64,000 nucleotides of DNA, taken from assembly GCF_900106945.1 (NCBI RefSeq), contig NZ_FNNE01000003.1, forward strand, positions 372,001 to 436,000. Direction: 5' to 3'. Source of the stretch: Marinobacter mobilis (GTDB taxonomy: Bacteria; Pseudomonadota; Gammaproteobacteria; Pseudomonadales; Oleiphilaceae). Positions 37,311-45,646 of this stretch are shown piece by piece. A program made the position numbers and the translations under genes. A model generated the notes under the pieces. It saw nothing but the letters and a program-made list of their open reading frames with translations, was not told where the DNA came from and searched no databases. How positions within the stretch are numbered: the first letter of the stretch is position 1; every line of letters starts with the position of its first letter.

Positions 37311-37760
37311 ATGAATCTGGTGATCATGCGTCACGGCGAGGCAGGATGGCACACCCTGGATCAGCAGCGCGAGCTCACCGATGCGGGCCGGCTGGCAACG
37401 GCGGCGGTTGCGCGTCAGCTGGCGGATTCGTCCTGGCGCCCGACACTGATCTGGAGCAGCCCCCTGATCCGGGCGCACCAGACCGCAACCATTGTGTCTG
37501 AAATTCTCAATTGTCCGGTGCAGGAAAAGCCCTTCCTGACACCGGATGACGATCCCGGCCTTAGTCTGGACACCCTTATCCTCGAGTCAGAAAAGAACCT
37601 GATGATCGTCTCCCACATGCCGTTGGTTGGTTCGCTTTCCACCCTGCTGGTTGACGGTCACCGCCACGGCATACCGTTTATGACCAGCCAGGCGATACTG
37701 CTCGACATGCCTATCGTTGGTCCCGGCTGTGCCGACCTCCGTGATCAGTACCTACCGTAG
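37311..37760 (+). CDS. sixA: SixA-type phosphohistidine phosphatase
   Basis: A 149-residue histidine-phosphatase superfamily protein. The RHG motif is in MRHGEAGW (catalytic H8), the WSSPLIRAHQTA block follows near residue 45, and the acid/second His lies in SHMPLVGSL. E. coli SixA dephosphorylates histidine-phosphotransfer domains and the nitrogen PTS protein NPr. It lies 20 nt after gpsA and 9 nt before the radical SAM gene, so the three are likely cotranscribed. Confidence 0.88.
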   Translation: MNLVIMRHGEAGWHTLDQQRELTDAGRLATAAVARQLADSSWRPTLIWSSPLIRAHQTATIVSEILNCPVQEKPFLTPDDDPGLSLDTLILESEKNLMIVSHMPLVGSLSTLLVDGHRHGIPFMTSQAILLDMPIVGPGCADLRDQYLP

Positions 37761-37769
37761 AACTAACCA

Positions 37770-38669
37770 ATGAATGCTTTTCCTATCCGTTATATCGAGC
37801 CTGTTTTTCGACCTCCAAGTGAAGCGAAGTCTTTGATACTTCCCGTCACTAACGGGTGCTCCTGGAACAAATGCACTTTCTGCGAGATGTACACCCAGCC
37901 CCAGAAAAAGTTCCGGGCCAGAAAAGACGACGATATCCGTCAGGATATAGCCAGCGCCGCGAGTGCCTTTGGTGGGCAGGTAAGCCGGGTCTTTCTTGCG
38001 GACGGCGATGCCATGGTCCTGCCGACGCGCAGACTGCTGGCGATTCTGGCTGAGCTGAAATCGACATTCCCGGCATTGCGGCGGGTTTCCAGCTACTGCC
38101 TCCCGCGTAATGTTGCCCGCAAGACCGTTGATGAGCTGGCTGAGCTGCGGGAGGCGGGGCTTGAAATTCTTTATGTTGGCATGGAATCTGGCGATGACGA
38201 GGTATTGCGCCGAGTCAACAAGGGGGAGAGCTACGAGTCTACCCGCTCGGCACTGACCAAGATTCATGCAGCCGGGCTGACCAGCTCCGTAATGGTGCTC
38301 AACGGGCTCGGCGGGGAAGCTCTATCGGAACAGCATGCGGTGAACACTGCGCGGCTGTGCAATGAAACTCAGCCCCACTTTCTGTCGACGCTGGTCGTGA
38401 GTTTCCCCCAGGGAGAGGCGCGTTTTCGCGAAGGGTTTGGGAGTGATTTCGAGCCCTTGTCCCAGCAGGGGCTGTTTCGGGAGATTCGCCAGTTCCTGGA
38501 TAACCTTGAACTGACCAAGACAGTGTTTCGCAGCGACCATGCCTCGAACTATCTTGTGCTCAAAGGCACGCTTGGTCGTGACAAGTCGCGCTTGCTCGAA
38601 GAGGTGGATTTTGCGATTGCGAACCCTGGCGTGGCGCCTTTGCGTCCGGAATGGATGCGGGGCCTTTAG
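37770..38669 (+). CDS. Radical SAM protein with CX4CX2C cluster motif
   Basis: A 299-residue radical-SAM TIM-barrel protein. Its cluster cysteines C30, C35 and C38 are in NGCSWNKCTFCEMY, spaced CX4CX2C rather than the usual CX3CX2C. A glycine-rich SAM-binding motif occurs in YVGMESGDDEVLRRVNKGES, as in Elp3/HemN-like families. No B12-binding or auxiliary cluster domain is seen. It lies in the gpsA-sixA unit. The reaction is unknown; the cysteine spacing matches a small subgroup of conserved proteobacterial proteins. Confidence 0.82.
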   Translation: MNAFPIRYIEPVFRPPSEAKSLILPVTNGCSWNKCTFCEMYTQPQKKFRARKDDDIRQDIASAASAFGGQVSRVFLADGDAMVLPTRRLLAILAELKSTFPALRRVSSYCLPRNVARKTVDELAELREAGLEILYVGMESGDDEVLRRVNKGESYESTRSALTKIHAAGLTSSVMVLNGLGGEALSEQHAVNTARLCNETQPHFLSTLVVSFPQGEARFREGFGSDFEPLSQQGLFREIRQFLDNLELTKTVFRSDHASNYLVLKGTLGRDKSRLLEEVDFAIANPGVAPLRPEWMRGL

Positions 38670-38710
38670 GGTTACGCCAAACCACATGAATTTTACGTGA
38701 GAACCGATCT

Positions 38711-39274
38711 ATGACTACGGATCCGAGCAAGATCGAGGCCCAGGTCAAGGGCGCGCAAACCGAAGACAAAGGTCTGCCGCCGCTGGATAAATGGCACCCG
38801 GAGTTGTCAGGTGACATCGCCATCCGCATTCAGCGGGATGGCGTCTGGCTCTACAACGGCGAACCGCTTAAGCGTGATTCGATTGCCCGATTGTTTTCAA
38901 CCATCCTGCGACGGGAAGATGACGGCGAATATTACCTGGTAACGCCCGTTGAGAAGTGGCGCATTGACGTTGAAGACGCTCCGCTGCTCGCACATTCTCT
39001 CGAAGTGGAGCAGGTGGGCGGTGATGACCAGTTGCTGCGGGTCACCACCAATATGGGAGAAACCCTCATCATTAATGCGGAGCACCCGCTCAGTGTCGGC
39101 GCCTATGAAGGCACTGACGAACCCCGGCCAGTTATCGCCGTCCGCCACGGGCTCGAGGCGAGACTGGTGACCTCTGCGTTTTATGATCTCGCGAACTACG
39201 TTGAGGAACGCCGGGAAGAAGGGCGGGGCGTATTGGGTGTATCCAGCGCCGGGCTTTATTTCCCCCTGGGCTGA
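38711..39274 (+). CDS. DUF1285 protein
   Basis: A 187-residue DUF1285-family protein. It shows the conserved GDIAIRIQRDGVWLYNGEPLKRDSIARLFS stretch and the C-terminal RHGLEARLVTSAFYDLANY, with a beta-rich body in between. It is cytosolic, without signal or membrane span. The function is unknown. It follows the radical SAM gene by 41 nt, with no terminator seen between. Confidence 0.8.
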   Translation: MTTDPSKIEAQVKGAQTEDKGLPPLDKWHPELSGDIAIRIQRDGVWLYNGEPLKRDSIARLFSTILRREDDGEYYLVTPVEKWRIDVEDAPLLAHSLEVEQVGGDDQLLRVTTNMGETLIINAEHPLSVGAYEGTDEPRPVIAVRHGLEARLVTSAFYDLANYVEERREEGRGVLGVSSAGLYFPLG

Positions 39275-39485
39275 AAAAGCCTTGAAATCCCACGCACCGC
39301 CCCCACGTACTACGGTAGAAAATGCAGTCTGACCCTTGTTAGACTGTGCGTTCGGTTTTGTTGGTGAGCCCCGGCTCATGGCAAGGCGTTATGGTCGTTA
39401 GTCCCTCTGTTCAGTCCGACTGTTCACGATCACTTTCGATTGCACAATTACTCTTAACAGTCTTAGTGACAAGCAAGGAGATCTC

Positions 39486-39947
39486 ATGGCACAACCTCGC
39501 GTTGTAACCATCCATTACACTCTTACTAACGATCAGGGTGAAGAGCTCGATTCCTCCCGTGTAGAGGGGCGTGAGCCGCTGTCATACCTCGAAGGTGCCC
39601 AGAACATCATCAACGGTCTGGAAAGTGCGCTGAACGAGAAAGCCGCTGGCGATCAGCTCAAGGTTTCTGTTGCTCCAGCCGATGGTTACGGCGAAGTCAA
39701 CGAAGAATTGATTCAACCGGTTCCCCGCAATGCCTTTGAAGGTGTTGATACGATTGAGCCGGGCATGCAGTTCCAGGCACAGACTCCGGGCGGCCCTCAA
39801 ATCGTACGGGTTGTTGAAGTGAGCGAAGAGACTGTGACCATTGACGCGAACCATCCGCTGGCAGGTCAGACTCTGCATTTCGACGTTGAAGTTGTCGAAG
39901 TGCGCGAAGCGAGCGAGGAAGAGCAAGAGCACGGTCACGTGCACTGA
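39486..39947 (+). CDS. slyD: SlyD-type FKBP peptidyl-prolyl isomerase
   Basis: A 153-residue FKBP-type PPIase and chaperone. The FKBP start HYTLTNDQGEELDSS, the inserted IF (chaperone) domain around residues 70-125, and the terminal RxRE-like FDVEVVEVREAS segment are present. The C-terminus is short, ending HGHVH, with few metal-binding His compared with the long His/Cys tail of E. coli SlyD. AAGGAGA precedes the ATG by 5 nt. It has its own terminator downstream. Confidence 0.92.
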   Translation: MAQPRVVTIHYTLTNDQGEELDSSRVEGREPLSYLEGAQNIINGLESALNEKAAGDQLKVSVAPADGYGEVNEELIQPVPRNAFEGVDTIEPGMQFQAQTPGGPQIVRVVEVSEETVTIDANHPLAGQTLHFDVEVVEVREASEEEQEHGHVH

Positions 39948-39968
39948 GCGATCCTCAGCTTCAGTAAA

Positions 39969-39994
39969 AGCGGCTCCATGTGAGCCGTTTTTTT
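39969..39994 (+). terminator. Terminator of slyD
   Basis: Stem CGGCTC / GAGCCG with a 5-nt loop and seven T. Confidence 0.85.
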
Positions 39995-40000
39995 ATGCGC

Positions 40001-40028
40001 AAAAAAACGGCCCCGAAGGACCGTTTTT
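40001..40028 (-). terminator. Terminator of the ETF-QO gene
   Basis: A-tract, imperfect stem ACGGCCCC / GGACCGT, T-tract, positioned just after the ETF-QO stop on the minus strand. Confidence 0.75.
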
Positions 40029-40040
40029 GGTATTCCGAAC

Positions 40041-41693
40041 TTACATGTTCGGATAGTTGGGGCCGCCGCCGCCTTCCGGAGTAACCCAGGTAATGTTCTG
40101 GGCAGGGTCCTTGATGTCGCAGGTCTTGCAGTGCACGCAGTTCTGGGCGTTGATCTGGAAGCGCTTGCCGCTACCGTCGTCCGCATCGACCACTTCGTAC
40201 ACGCCCGCCGGGCAGTATCGCTGGGCCGGCTCATCGAACTTCGGCAGGTTCTCCTGCAGCGGAATGTCCGGATTGGTCAGCTTCAGGTGAACCGGCTGAT
40301 CTTCCTCGTGGTTGGTGTTGGAAATGAACACCGAGGACAGACGATCGAAGGTCAGAGTGTTATCCGGCTTCGGATAGCTGATCTTCTTGCACTCAGACGC
40401 AGGCTTCATGGCCGCGTAGTCGGGCAGGGTATCGTGCAGGGTGATTGGCAGGCTCCGACGCAGGATGTTCTGCTCGATGAAAGCTACCGCACCGCCAACA
40501 ACGTTACCGAACTTGTGCATGGCCGGACCGAAGTTGCGCTCGTCGTAGAGCTCTTTGTACAGCCAGCTGTCCTTGAAGCGGTCAGCAAAGCTGGTGATTT
40601 CTTCGCCGCTCTTGCCTTCCTTCAGGGCTGCGAAAACAGCTTCAGCACCGAGGATGCCCGACTTCATGGCGGTGTGGGAACCCTTGATCTTGGAGAAGTT
40701 CAGGGTGCCGGCGTCACAGCCCAGCAGCAGGCCGCCCGGGAAGCTCATCTTCGGAAGGGAGTTGAAGCCGCCTTTGGTGATCGCACGCGCGCCGTAGGCT
40801 ACGCGCTTGCCACCTTCAAGGTACTTCTTGATTTCCGGGTGGTGCTTCAGGCGCTGCATTTCCTCAAACGGGCTGAGGTGAGGGTTGCTGTAGGAGAGAT
40901 CTGTAATCAGACCCACGTACACCTGGCCATTTTCAAGGTGGTAGAGGAAAGATCCACCGGTAGAGCCGGACTCGTTCAGCGGCCAGCCTGTGGTGTGAAC
41001 AACCAGACCTGGCTCGTGCTTGGCTGGGTCGATGTCCCACAGTTCCTTGATGCCGATGCCGTAATGCTGGGGATCTTTACCTTCATCCAGCTTGTACTGG
41101 CTGATCAGCTGCTTGCCAAGATGGCCGCGGCAGCCTTCAGTGAAGAGTGTGTACTTGGCGCGCAGTTCCATGCCAGGCATGTAGCTGTCTTTCTGGCTGC
41201 CATCGCGGGCAACGCCCATGTCGCCGGTGATGATGCCCTTGACCTGACCGTCTTCGACGATGGTCTCGGCAGCAGCAAAGCCCGGGTAAACTTCGACGCC
41301 CAGCGCTTCAGCCTGTTCGCCCAGCCAGCGGCAGAGGTTGCCCAGGCTGATGATGTAGTTACCGTGGTTGTGCATGTTCTTGGGCACAAACGCGTTAGGG
41401 ATCTTGGTCGCGTTTTCCGGGCCCTTGAGCAGGAAGATGTCGTCCCGGGTCACCGGCGTATTCAGCGGTGCGCCTTTTTCTTTCCAGTCCGGGAACAGCT
41501 CATTGAGGGCAGTAGGCTCAAATACGGTACCGGCCAGAATGTGGGCGCCGATTTCGGAACCTTTCTCTACAACACATACGGTCAGCTCTTCGCCGGCTTC
41601 TTGTGCCAACTGCATTACCCGGCAAGCTGCTGAAAGGCCAGCAGGCCCACCGCCGACGATCAGAACATCAAATTCCATCGATTCGCGTTCCAC
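40041..41693 (-). CDS. etfD: Electron transfer flavoprotein-ubiquinone oxidoreductase
   Basis: A 550-residue ETF-QO that passes electrons from reduced ETF to the ubiquinone pool during beta-oxidation. The FAD motif LIVGGGPAGLSAACR lies near the N-terminus. The ubiquinone/membrane-binding region is in the middle, and the C-terminal [4Fe-4S] site is in CPAGVYEV plus CVHCKTCDIKDP. I chose the GTG at 41693, with GAGGAG 6 nt upstream; an in-frame GTG at 41714 has no such site. It diverges from etfBA across a 773-bp region that has a PsrA-like palindrome. Confidence 0.95.
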   Translation of the reverse strand: MERESMEFDVLIVGGGPAGLSAACRVMQLAQEAGEELTVCVVEKGSEIGAHILAGTVFEPTALNELFPDWKEKGAPLNTPVTRDDIFLLKGPENATKIPNAFVPKNMHNHGNYIISLGNLCRWLGEQAEALGVEVYPGFAAAETIVEDGQVKGIITGDMGVARDGSQKDSYMPGMELRAKYTLFTEGCRGHLGKQLISQYKLDEGKDPQHYGIGIKELWDIDPAKHEPGLVVHTTGWPLNESGSTGGSFLYHLENGQVYVGLITDLSYSNPHLSPFEEMQRLKHHPEIKKYLEGGKRVAYGARAITKGGFNSLPKMSFPGGLLLGCDAGTLNFSKIKGSHTAMKSGILGAEAVFAALKEGKSGEEITSFADRFKDSWLYKELYDERNFGPAMHKFGNVVGGAVAFIEQNILRRSLPITLHDTLPDYAAMKPASECKKISYPKPDNTLTFDRLSSVFISNTNHEEDQPVHLKLTNPDIPLQENLPKFDEPAQRYCPAGVYEVVDADDGSGKRFQINAQNCVHCKTCDIKDPAQNITWVTPEGGGGPNYPNM

Positions 41694-42466
41694 GTTGGTC
41701 TCCTCAAACTTCACAGTGGATATAAGGACTTCGACGCTGATCGCTCAGCCGGCCCGGCTTTTGTTCGCGCCGGTGCAACAGAGCAATCTCTGACTAAAGG
41801 CGAAGAAAAATCCTGTCTCTCTCATTTATATGGCCCGGGTCGAAACATGACCTTGGGCGTTAAGCGACCAGATTGGCCAACTCAGGGGGCGACATAATAC
41901 CGGACAACGCCGCATTAAACGACTCCCGAAGGGCAGATTTACTGACCCTATGGCCCGTAAGGATATAACAATCCAGGAATCAAACAAACGTTTGTTTGAA
42001 TTTTCCTTTCCGCTTTGGCATTGTTGGTGGGTCCAACACTTTAATGACGCCGTAGGATAACTTCGTCAGGTGTTGGGTGAGCAAAGCCTGACAGTGTATG
42101 TGCCTGCGTATTAAGGAAGGACGTGGCCGACACATTGCGCGCGCACGTGTAAAGTGAGTCGTTTTTTAGTATCGTCTCACCCGCGGTGCCCGGTCGGGAA
42201 GCCAGCGATTGACCTTTATGCGGTTCAGCTGTGTCACTGGCGACTATTGACCCGTCCGTGCTTTGCATTCAGTATTATGGCGCCCCGACAGTTAGTCAGC
42301 GCGAAAATGCTGTTTGAACGATCGACGACGGCCCCGGCACCTGTGCCCAGCCAGCCCGTCGATACGACAGGAATCAAGAATATTCCGTTTGCTGCCCCGT
42401 TGCGTGGCAGCCGGTGAGTATTTCTGATTGCGAGTCATAAACCCATCGTAGAAGAACGAGGAATCT
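41694..42466. other. 773-bp intergenic region between ETF-QO and etfBA
   Basis: No convincing ORF. A 20-bp PsrA-like palindrome lies at 41980-41999, and on the minus strand a -10-like TATATC (41967-41962) places a -35 inside it. Weak promoter-like hexamers (TTGACC with a TATTAT box 20 nt away) occur near 42248-42280 on the plus strand. A small frame at 42154-42417 has no ribosome site and I do not believe it. Confidence 0.5.
41980..41999. promoter_or_regulatory. Perfect 20-bp PsrA-like palindrome
   Basis: TCAAACAAACGTTTGTTTGA is a perfect inverted repeat. It contains two overlapping CAAAC..GTTTG pairs, the core of the known PsrA recognition motif. It overlaps the predicted -35 of the ETF-QO promoter on the minus strand, a position suited to repression. 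Confidence 0.65.
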
Positions 42467-43216
42467 ATGAAGGTTCTGGTCGCTGTAAAACGAGTTATCG
42501 ACTACAACGTAAAGGTGCGCGTCAAGCCGGACAACACCGGCGTTGATCTTGCCAATGTCAAAATGGCGATGAACCCTTTCTGCGAAATCGCTGTTGAAGA
42601 AGCGGTTCGTCTCAAAGAGAAAGGCGTCGCGAGCGAAATCGTCGTGGTTTCCATTGGTCCTAAAACTGCCCAGGAGCAAATTCGTACTGCTCTGGCTCTG
42701 GGTGCTGACCGTGGTATCCACATCGAAACAGATGAAGAGGTTCAATCTCTCGAAGCGGCCAAGCTGCTCAAGTCTGTTGTCGAAAAGGAAGAGCCGAAGC
42801 TGGTTATCCTTGGCAAGCAGTCCATCGATTCCGACAACAACCAGACTGGCCAGATGCTGGCAGCACTGACCGGTATGGGTCAGGGCACCTTCGCTTCTGA
42901 AGTGGTTGTTGAAGGCGACAAGGTAAACGTAACCCGTGAGGTTGACGGCGGTCTGATGACTGTTGGCCTGAACCTGCCTGCGGTTGTGACTACCGACCTT
43001 CGTCTGAACGAGCCTCGTTACGCTTCTCTGCCGAACATCATGAAGGCTAAGAAAAAGCCGCTCGAGTCTATCAGCCCGGCCGATCTGGGTGTTGATATTG
43101 CACCGCGCCTGTCCACCCTGAAAGTTGAAGCACCGGCTGCACGCCAGGCGGGCATCAAGGTGGCTGACGTTGCGGAGCTGGTTGCTAAACTGAAGAACGA
43201 AGCGAAGGTGATCTAA
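42467..43216 (+). CDS. etfB: Electron transfer flavoprotein beta subunit
   Basis: A 249-residue EtfB, which carries AMP and supports electron exchange with acyl-CoA dehydrogenases. The family start [20 protein letters not shown], the AMP-binding region [15 protein letters not shown] around residue 122 and the Leu-containing recognition loop ([24 protein letters not shown] is the post-loop region) are present. GAGGA lies 7 nt before the ATG. It is followed by etfA with no gap. Confidence 0.96.
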   Translation: MKVLVAVKRVIDYNVKVRVKPDNTGVDLANVKMAMNPFCEIAVEEAVRLKEKGVASEIVVVSIGPKTAQEQIRTALALGADRGIHIETDEEVQSLEAAKLLKSVVEKEEPKLVILGKQSIDSDNNQTGQMLAALTGMGQGTFASEVVVEGDKVNVTREVDGGLMTVGLNLPAVVTTDLRLNEPRYASLPNIMKAKKKPLESISPADLGVDIAPRLSTLKVEAPAARQAGIKVADVAELVAKLKNEAKVI

Positions 43217-44158
43217 ATGAGCATCCTTGTCATTGCTGAACACGACAACAGCAGCCTGAAGCAGGCCACTCAGAGCGTAGTTACCGCGGCCAAGGCCATC
43301 GGTGGCGACGTCGACGTACTGGTTGCAGGCGAAGGTTGTGGCGCAGTTGCTGAAGCTGCCGCAAAAATCGAAGGCGTTAGCAAGGTTCTGGTAGCTGACA
43401 ACGCTGCCTACGGTCACTTCCTGGCTGAGAACCTGTCTGAGCTGGTTGCTGAAGCCGGTAAAGGCTACAGCCACATTCTGGCTGCTGCCGGCACCACTGG
43501 CAAAGACTTCCTGCCGCGCGTTGCCGCACTGCTGGACGTTGCCCAGATTTCCGACATCATCCGCGTTGAATCCGAAGATACCTTCGTTCGTCCGATCTAT
43601 GCCGGTAACGCGATCGCGACCGTCAAGAGCAGCGACAGCATCAAGGTCATCACCGTTCGTCCGACTGCGTTTGATGCAGCGGCTGCTGAAGGTGGCTCTG
43701 CCGCTGTTGAAGCCCTGGACATCGTGAAGGACGCAGGTCTGTCCACCTTCGTTGGTGAAGAGAAGGCCGTGTCTGATCGTCCTGATCTGGCCAGCGCCGG
43801 TATCGTTATTTCCGGTGGTCGTGGCATGCAGAACGGCGACAACTTCAAAATGCTGGAGCAGGTTGCTGACGTACTGGGCGCAGCGGTTGGCGCTTCCCGC
43901 GCTGCTGTTGACGCTGGTTTCGTACCGAACGACATGCAGGTTGGTCAGACCGGTAAAATCGTTGCTCCGCAGCTGTACATCGCTGTTGGTATCTCCGGTG
44001 CCATCCAGCACCTCGCGGGTATGTCTGACTCCAAGGTGATCGTTGCGATCAACAAGGATGAAGAAGCCCCGATCTTCCAGGTTGCCGATTACGGCCTGGT
44101 CGCGGATCTGTTCGAAGCAGTTCCGCAGCTGGAAGAAGAGCTGAAGAAAGTCATCTAA
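43217..44158 (+). CDS. etfA: Electron transfer flavoprotein alpha subunit
   Basis: A 313-residue EtfA, which binds the FAD of ETF. N-terminal domain I covers about residues 1-190; the FAD domain follows with [43 protein letters not shown] and [21 protein letters not shown]. The start codon is immediately after the etfB stop, giving strict coupling. The pair accepts electrons from acyl-CoA and related dehydrogenases and gives them to ETF-QO, encoded divergently. It ends at a strong terminator. Long antisense frames across etfBA reflect codon bias, not genes. Confidence 0.97.
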   Translation: MSILVIAEHDNSSLKQATQSVVTAAKAIGGDVDVLVAGEGCGAVAEAAAKIEGVSKVLVADNAAYGHFLAENLSELVAEAGKGYSHILAAAGTTGKDFLPRVAALLDVAQISDIIRVESEDTFVRPIYAGNAIATVKSSDSIKVITVRPTAFDAAAAEGGSAAVEALDIVKDAGLSTFVGEEKAVSDRPDLASAGIVISGGRGMQNGDNFKMLEQVADVLGAAVGASRAAVDAGFVPNDMQVGQTGKIVAPQLYIAVGISGAIQHLAGMSDSKVIVAINKDEEAPIFQVADYGLVADLFEAVPQLEEELKKVI

Positions 44159-44172
44159 GACTGACTTCATCG

Positions 44173-44202
44173 AAAAAGGGTGCCTTAGGGCACCCTTTTT
44201 TG
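44173..44202 (+). terminator. Terminator of etfBA
   Basis: Stem AAGGGTGCC / GGCACCCTT with a TTA-centred loop and six T, 15 nt after the etfA stop. Confidence 0.9.
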
Positions 44203-44232
44203 TCCGTGGCAGACAGAATTTAAAGCGAGCGT

Positions 44233-44694
44233 TCAGTCAGGCTTGTTCTCGCCCTTGCGGTCTTTCGGGCCAGCCTGCCGTTCGGAAATTATGTCAGCTA
44301 CTACGTGCAGAGCCCGGTTAGTGGTGCGCACAGCCTTATAGAAGGTGCGGGTTGATTCATCGTGAACCTCCCTCGCTTTCTTCGCTTTTGCCTTTAACTC
44401 TTCGGAGCGGGAATAGCGATCAACCAGATCAAACGTTACGCCGGTAATGGTTCGGTGAATAGCCTCTACCGCGGTGGTGCCTTCGCGAACAGAGTCCTCC
44501 ATCAGGGTTTTGCGGTTTCGGAGCTCCAGACGATCCATGCGTCGCTTCTGGACGTCATTGGCCCGTCGCGCCTGGATAGCCAGGTATCTGCGCATAGCCA
44601 GCTGGTTCTGATAGAAAGTCAAAACGGATGCCCCAAGCAAGCCTGCACAGGCGAGTGAGAGCAGGGCGACTGCGATGTTCGTTATCATCGTCAA
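44233..44694 (-). CDS. Membrane-anchored coiled-coil protein of unknown function
   Basis: A 153-residue protein with one N-terminal membrane segment (TNIAVALLSLACAGLLGASVL) followed by a long charged helical region rich in Arg, Lys, Glu and Ala, likely coiled coil, and a polar, basic C-terminus. No catalytic motif or known family is recognised. It starts 3 nt after the neighbouring membrane-anchored gene and lies in the same unit. The topology suggests an inner-membrane anchor with a cytosolic helical body. Confidence 0.68.
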   Translation of the reverse strand: MTMITNIAVALLSLACAGLLGASVLTFYQNQLAMRRYLAIQARRANDVQKRRMDRLELRNRKTLMEDSVREGTTAVEAIHRTITGVTFDLVDRYSRSEELKAKAKKAREVHDESTRTFYKAVRTTNRALHVVADIISERQAGPKDRKGENKPD

Positions 44695-44697
44695 ACC

Positions 44698-45027
44698 TCA
44701 CCGGTATTCAATTTTCATTTCAACGTCGATTTCCCGCTGCTCCATTTCCTGAGCGACCTCCTGCATGACCCGCTGGTACACCATCTTGGTGACCATCACC
44801 GGGAGGCGATCCGCGACCACACGGGCGGAGCGGGACTCCCGCTTCGCAACAAGAATGGGGTCCAGTACTTTTACGGTCAGCATCATCTCGGGCTCAAAGT
44901 CCCGAAATCGATTGTTTTCCTGCTCCAGGGCCTCAGCCAGGGCCTTTTGGTGTTGAAGCAATGCCCAATACAGATAGCCGCTGACACCCGTTAGAACCAG
45001 AAGCGCAATAATTGCCAGATAAACCAC
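44698..45027 (-). CDS. Membrane-anchored protein of unknown function
   Basis: A 109-residue protein with one N-terminal membrane segment (YLAIIALLVLTGVSGYLYWALL), a short coiled stretch (LEQENNRFRDFEPE) and a beta-alpha domain containing LTVKVLDPILVAKRES, ending in an acidic, amphipathic helix and EMKIEYR. The start is a GTG with AGGGA upstream. It is first of a two-gene unit with the coiled-coil protein, 3 nt apart. I do not recognise the family. Confidence 0.65.
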   Translation of the reverse strand: MVYLAIIALLVLTGVSGYLYWALLQHQKALAEALEQENNRFRDFEPEMMLTVKVLDPILVAKRESRSARVVADRLPVMVTKMVYQRVMQEVAQEMEQREIDVEMKIEYR

Positions 45028-45217
45028 GTTATTTCCCTCTATGCACCAGGAATGAATCTGTATTTACCAAGTGTGCAGCAGTGGGGCAGCGAATCGATTG
45101 GCCGTTGAGACAGCGGGTTGTGCGGAAAGATGTTAGTTTGGGCCAACTGCAAACAGTTGCACACCGGTCAGATTCCACTCACACTCTACGAAGTCTGGCC
45201 GGATAAAAAGGACTGTC

Positions 45218-45631
45218 ATGATTTGGCTAAAAGCATTTGTAAGCGGATTTCTTGCAACCCTCATTTTCCACCAGGGACTCTTCACGCTTCTTCACCTGGC
45301 TGGCGCGGTACCGGTTGAACCGTTCAATTTTGATGCTGTACCTCCCTTTGGAATTCCTTCGGTCGTCTCTCTGTCGCTGTTCGGCGGGCTTTGGGGGATG
45401 CTGCTGTGGGCATTGTTGCGCCAGGTTCGCGGCTTCGGATTCTGGGCGCTCGCGATAGTGGTGGGCGCCATTGCGCCCACGGCCGTCGCAATGCTGGTTG
45501 TATTCCCTCTGAAGGGGCTCGAAGTCACCCAGACAACCTGGCTTGGCGGGCTGTTACTGAATGCCTTCTGGGGGCTGGGTGTCGCTCTATTTATGACCAT
45601 CATGGGCACAGCAAAAGACAAAATTAACTAA
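45218..45631 (+). CDS. Small integral membrane protein of unknown function
   Basis: A 137-residue protein with about four hydrophobic segments (AFVSGFLATLIFHQGLFTLLHL, LSLFGGLWGMLLWALL, FWALAIVVGAIAPTAVAMLVVF, LGGLLLNAFWGLGVALFMTIM). AAGGA lies 5 nt before the ATG. A CAACTG-N4-CAGTTG repeat lies at 45144-45159 upstream. It precedes the saccharopine-dehydrogenase-like gene by 15 nt and is probably cotranscribed with it. No family recognised. Confidence 0.68.
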   Translation: MIWLKAFVSGFLATLIFHQGLFTLLHLAGAVPVEPFNFDAVPPFGIPSVVSLSLFGGLWGMLLWALLRQVRGFGFWALAIVVGAIAPTAVAMLVVFPLKGLEVTQTTWLGGLLLNAFWGLGVALFMTIMGTAKDKIN

Positions 45632-45646
45632 TAACAGGGATTATCC

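Noticed and set aside
40131..41633. 500-codon open frame antisense to ETF-QO
   Set aside because: Complementary to a well-recognised gene with a complete motif set; no ribosome site and no family signature.
42154..42417. 87-codon frame in the ETF intergenic region
   Set aside because: GTG start with no ribosome site, no recognisable motif and atypical composition.
42374..44170. 598-codon open frame antisense to etfBA
   Set aside because: The two ETF genes fully explain the strand; the antisense frame follows from strong codon bias in highly expressed genes and gives a compositionally odd protein without family motifs.
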